From Xenopus tropicalis (lineage: Eukaryota > Chordata > Amphibia > Anura > Pipidae), in assembly GCF_000004195.4 (NCBI RefSeq), contig NC_030685.2, positions 59,148,048-59,212,047 on the forward strand: DNA of 64,000 nt, in the 5' to 3' direction. Of the stretch, positions 60,546-64,000 are shown in pieces. A program made the translations under genes and the position numbers. The notes beneath the pieces are model-generated. The model saw only the letters and a list, made by a program, of their open reading frames with translations, was not told the DNA's origin and did not search any database. The first letter of the stretch is position 1; the number at the start of each line of letters is the position of its first letter.

Positions 60546-61557
60546 GAATGATGTTACATTTTTGGATTGCCTGTGTTTAATGAATTCTTGCCTTGCTCCC
60601 AGTAACATATAATGAGGCTGGCAAACAGGCAGGGGTGGGCAGCAGAGGGTCACAGTTTCCTTCTGCAGGAATCTTTGTGCAACTTCAGAAAAACAAAGAA
60701 GAAGACTGTATTTCCCCAGTCTGACCCGCAACCAACCCGAACCCACAATGGTCACCCAAATTTTATCCCTTACCCACCTGAACTATAAACCCACAGATCC
60801 TGTGAGTCAACACGCACATAACTAAAATGATTGAATGATCTGTGATTGTGGCTATAAAAGGTACCGATTAGTCTAACAGCTCAGTCACTAAAAGGGTAAC
60901 ATTTAAAATGAATCTCTTGGGCACCATCCAATCAGTTGGCCCATTCCGAACTGGCAACCATAAAGCTGGGTGATTAGGAACTGGCACAGAATAGCCGCCC
61001 ACTGAACTCATAATAGCAGTTATAATCAGTGGCCACAGGAGGGGGGTAGACTGTTGTGAATTTTGTTTATCTGGTATTTTACCAGTCTGATCTGTAAAAT
61101 GTTTGATTGCAGTGTTACTAATATTGAGGAAAGCTCCCAACATATGGAAAGTGCATTACACTGGAGAAACATGATTAGTTTTGGTGGGTCGGTACTTTAA
61201 TGTATAAAGCTGATTAGAGGAATGGGTAAAATAGTGATACTCAGGAATGGTGTGGAGGTTGTATTTCTCCTTCTTATCCTGATTGATGCTATGATGAGAC
61301 CCAATCTCCCATCAGGCTATAGAATAATTTAATGGGAGAGAGTATCTGGCTTTACCAATTAACCATCCATTTACTTTACACTGCAGCACAAATGGCCTAC
61401 TGGGGTCTATTAGTACACAAGCGTCAGCTGCACATTTAATTAAATAAGTGGGCTTTTGGCAGAGAGCCCAGAAAATTAAACAAGCCACACCTGCACTAAG
61501 ATACAATTGTAACTAATAAGCTAAACAGGTCTCTTGGGGGAACTGAGACTTGCAGCC

Positions 61558-61656
61558 TAAGGCTAATGCCACATGAGGCGTAGGGCGGATATTTTCGGCA
61601 AGCAGAAAAGTGCTTGCTGAAAATTCCGCCCTACGCCTTGTGTGGCATTAGCCTTA
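61558..61656. mobile_element. 99-bp foldback MITE
   Basis: TAAGGCTAATGCCACATGAG followed by GCGTAGGGCGGA is inverted as TCCGCCCTACGCCTTGTGTG and GCATTAGCCTTA; the arms meet around GCAGAAAAGTGC. Almost the whole element is stem. Confidence 0.85.
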
Positions 61657-61870
61657 AGGGCAATTTCAGCTTTTTTTAACATAACTGTAATAAACACATA
61701 AAACAAGACCTCAAAACCCCCAGAAATGTGTTTAAACTTTGATTAACCTGACAAATTTAGTCAAATGGGAGTGGTATTTAGGGGGTGTGGTTGCGAAAAC
61801 AGGAGTGGTTGAAAAAAATCCCATCAAATTTTGTCCCTCTTTCCATTTTCAAAATGTTGGGAGGTATGTA
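61640..61870. repeat. dispersed repeat, copy of the 33285 family
   Basis: Shares ACACATAAAACAAGACC and CAGAAATGTGTTTAAACTT with 33285-33480, and ends CAAAATGTTGGGAGGTATG, the inverse of the family start. Confidence 0.55.
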
Positions 61871-62559
61871 GATCACATTTATGAAATTAAATATACACTA
61901 AAAAAAAATGTAATGAAAAATGTAAAGAAGACGTAAAGGTAAAATCAATGGGGTGCCACTTTGTTAGCTGCATGCAAAAAACAGATACCTGAAAAAGAGT
62001 TTTAAAGCAGAACTTTGGCTTTTAGTGTTGACCGCACAATTGCACTTTCTGTTCCAGCAATACAGCCCCTCCTTGTCATAGTAGGAGCACAAAAAGGTAA
62101 GTGAGAGGGGAAGGTGCATCAGGGTGGCTGCCCCGGAGTCTCCCCTGCCCAGCTCCCTGCAGTACATTTAGGATACATTACTACAGCCAAGATAGAGGTC
62201 CTGTCTGGAATTAACTTATTTATTATGCTCCTTTATAACATATTAGGTATCATTCACAAAAACAAGTTTAGCGTAAAAAGCGTGGTTACAGGTGTAAATT
62301 GGAATGTTTTGAAATATAGCATTTTTTTTTACAATCCTGTATTTAATATGGCTGATCAGACAGCTGCATCTGACACAGTAGCACCGAATGTGACAAAATG
62401 AATGCAATGGTGCTTGCGTTTTGACACAAGTTGGGTGCAACTTGCAGCTAAAATGTTTGTAGTGTGGTTATCGTCAATTCCAGCCTCAGTATGTAGATAG
62501 ATGTGCTGATGTGTTAACCAGTCACTGTAAGGCTATAAAAGTATTACTTACGGAATCAC

Positions 62560-62927
62560 TTAAAGGAGAACTAAAGCTTATCTAAAAAAGTCTAGAATTT
62601 GCAGTAAAACTAGTGCAATTAGCTTCAGGATTTAATAATAAGTCCTGTAGCAGCAGCTTATGTTACAGGCCAACCCTTATTCTCTGACTAATGATTTGTG
62701 ATGAACCCAAAGCTCAGCTTCTCAACAGCTGCTCAGAGCGCACTGAGCATGTGCGTGTCACTGACACATCTAACAGAATCCAAGATGGGGAGCTCCTGTA
62801 ACAACTGTAAAGACCTGGATCATTACTGCTATAGAGATGCAGAAACGTTAGGCTGGTGCAGTAAATTTAATATATAAAGTTTAGCATTTCTAACCATATA
62901 TATTTTTAGGGTTTAGTTCTCCTTTAA
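62560..62927. mobile_element. T2-type MITE, 368 bp, intact ends
   Basis: TTAAAGGAGAACTAAAGC at the left and GGTTTAGTTCTCCTTTAA at the right, with TTAA at both borders (62560-62563 and 62924-62927). The reference for reading the interrupted relative at 21890-22870. Confidence 0.85.
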
Positions 62928-63527
62928 GTGAGTATATTTACAGCTTTTTATTTCACAGGAGCAATTAGCAAGCAAATTATACAAAAGCAAGCTGGAATGC
63001 CCTCTAGTGGCTAAGTAGGAGAATGCAATGACAAATTGCCCCACACTGCTGGATTCCAATTGCAATTTAGTTGGGTACTGATCACCATTACTATGTATAC
63101 AGACAATTCATCAGTCAATTGCACAGAATAAAAAAATTGTCATAAATCATCATTGAATTGAATCTACATGCTAAGTTTATCGTGATTTACCTTAATAATG
63201 TAATAGTGTATTCTGTATGGATGTATAATGAATTTTAACTATGCAGATGCTCCTATGTTGAAAGAGTGCAGGCACTTACGGACCTTTTCAGTTTGTGGCC
63301 CAATCTTCTGGAAGCTGACAATGAACTGTTACGCAGAGACCTTATAGTGCACACCAATGAGAGTCACGGTCATTTAGACAAATCATAACTGATTTATTAC
63401 TGTGCTTTTAGTAACAGGGTCTTTTTTACCCTTTATTTCTTTCTTGTACTGAGCAAAGACTTTCATACAAACTTTCATACATACACTCCCATGTTTGGGT
63501 GATCATCTCTCTCTCTCTCTCTCTCTC

Positions 63528-63558
<31 letters not shown>

Positions 63559-64000
63559 ATATATATATATCTATATAATTTACAGATTGCTGCTCCCTGC
63601 AGTCTGCTGTCTTTGACCAATGACCAGCTATGTAAAACATATAAATATATAAACATATATATTTATAGTTATTTATTGTTTATATGAATGATTTTTCACA
63701 ATGAGAGCTGCACACCATGCATATAAACCTACACAGTTATGCATAAAAACTCCACAATATATAAAAAAGTTTCTATAAAACAAAGATAAAATATATAAAA
63801 AGCGTGATGGAGTATTCAAACCAACATCATTTATAATATTTAATAAGAGGAATAAAATTGAATTTTATTTAAATATTCATAGTAATAGTGAATTCTGCAT
63901 ATGCCTAGTGGAATATATTTGCTAGTTCTCAGGTCTTATTTTATCCTTTTTAACACCAGCAGACCAATCATTCTACTCCCTTTCTTGCTCTATTTATAAT
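62928..64000. other. right edge of the window
   Basis: AT-rich DNA with the microsatellite at 63504-63580. No exon or transposon ends are recognised. Confidence 0.4.
63504..63580. repeat. compound microsatellite
   Basis: (CT)n followed by (GTCT)n, a short CTCT run and (TA)n, from about 63504 to 63580. Frames over it (for example the REREREREM-type minus frame) are repeat artefacts. Confidence 0.9.

Overview
This is vertebrate genomic DNA, and the repeats point to the clawed frog Xenopus (X. laevis or X. tropicalis; I cannot separate them here). It contains one recognisable protein-coding gene, a three-exon ramp1 (receptor activity-modifying protein 1), on the minus strand. The rest is intron or flank filled with DNA transposons, MITEs, a Penelope-like retroelement and tandem repeats. 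The Xenopus call rests on several repeat types recognised from memory: T2-type MITEs (TTAA target, AAAGGRR ends), a piggyBac-like element with Uribo-type ends, the large foldback MITEs, and a frog-like RAMP1.

Gene layout, in transcription order on the minus strand: a CpG-rich promoter region (about 46060-46640); exon 1 (coding 46007-46058, signal peptide); intron 1 of about 31 kb; exon 2 (14967-15105); intron 2 of about 9.6 kb; exon 3 (5136-5391, transmembrane segment and stop). The joined frame is 148 codons, the length of human RAMP1. All six RAMP cysteines fall at the human residue numbers (27, 40, 57, 72, 82, 104). A candidate poly(A) signal lies at 4322-4327. Positions 1-4300 are downstream of the gene and 46700-64000 are upstream; I could not recognise an exon of another gene in either.

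Repeats by region. 2-9 kb: hAT-type and foldback MITEs and a T2 element inserted in an older inverted repeat. 9.4-12.7 kb: a truncated hAT MITE fused to a transposase-less piggyBac-like element (hairpin cluster plus five internal repeats of about 340-405 bp). 19.2-19.7 kb: a CpG-rich foldback MITE. 21.9-24.6 kb: two nests of elements inserted into elements. 25.9-27.5 kb: a Tc1-like transposon with long inverted repeats, TA target sites and a broken transposase that still shows DD34E. 29.1-29.8, 40.3-40.7 and 45.2-45.5 kb: long palindromes. 50.6-52.3 kb: a three-level nest. 56.3-57.7 kb: a hAT element with a 34-bp minisatellite, next to a Penelope-like fragment with a GIY-YIG reading frame, a candidate hammerhead ribozyme and inverted ends. 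58.3-59.2 kb: a 93-bp minisatellite whose period keeps reading frames open.

No rRNA, tRNA, CRISPR array or prokaryotic gene was found. Nearly all other open frames are chance or repeat-driven. The most interesting points are the frog-specific features of RAMP1, the hammerhead-like motif in the Penelope remnant, and the piggyBac-like element with its fused left end.
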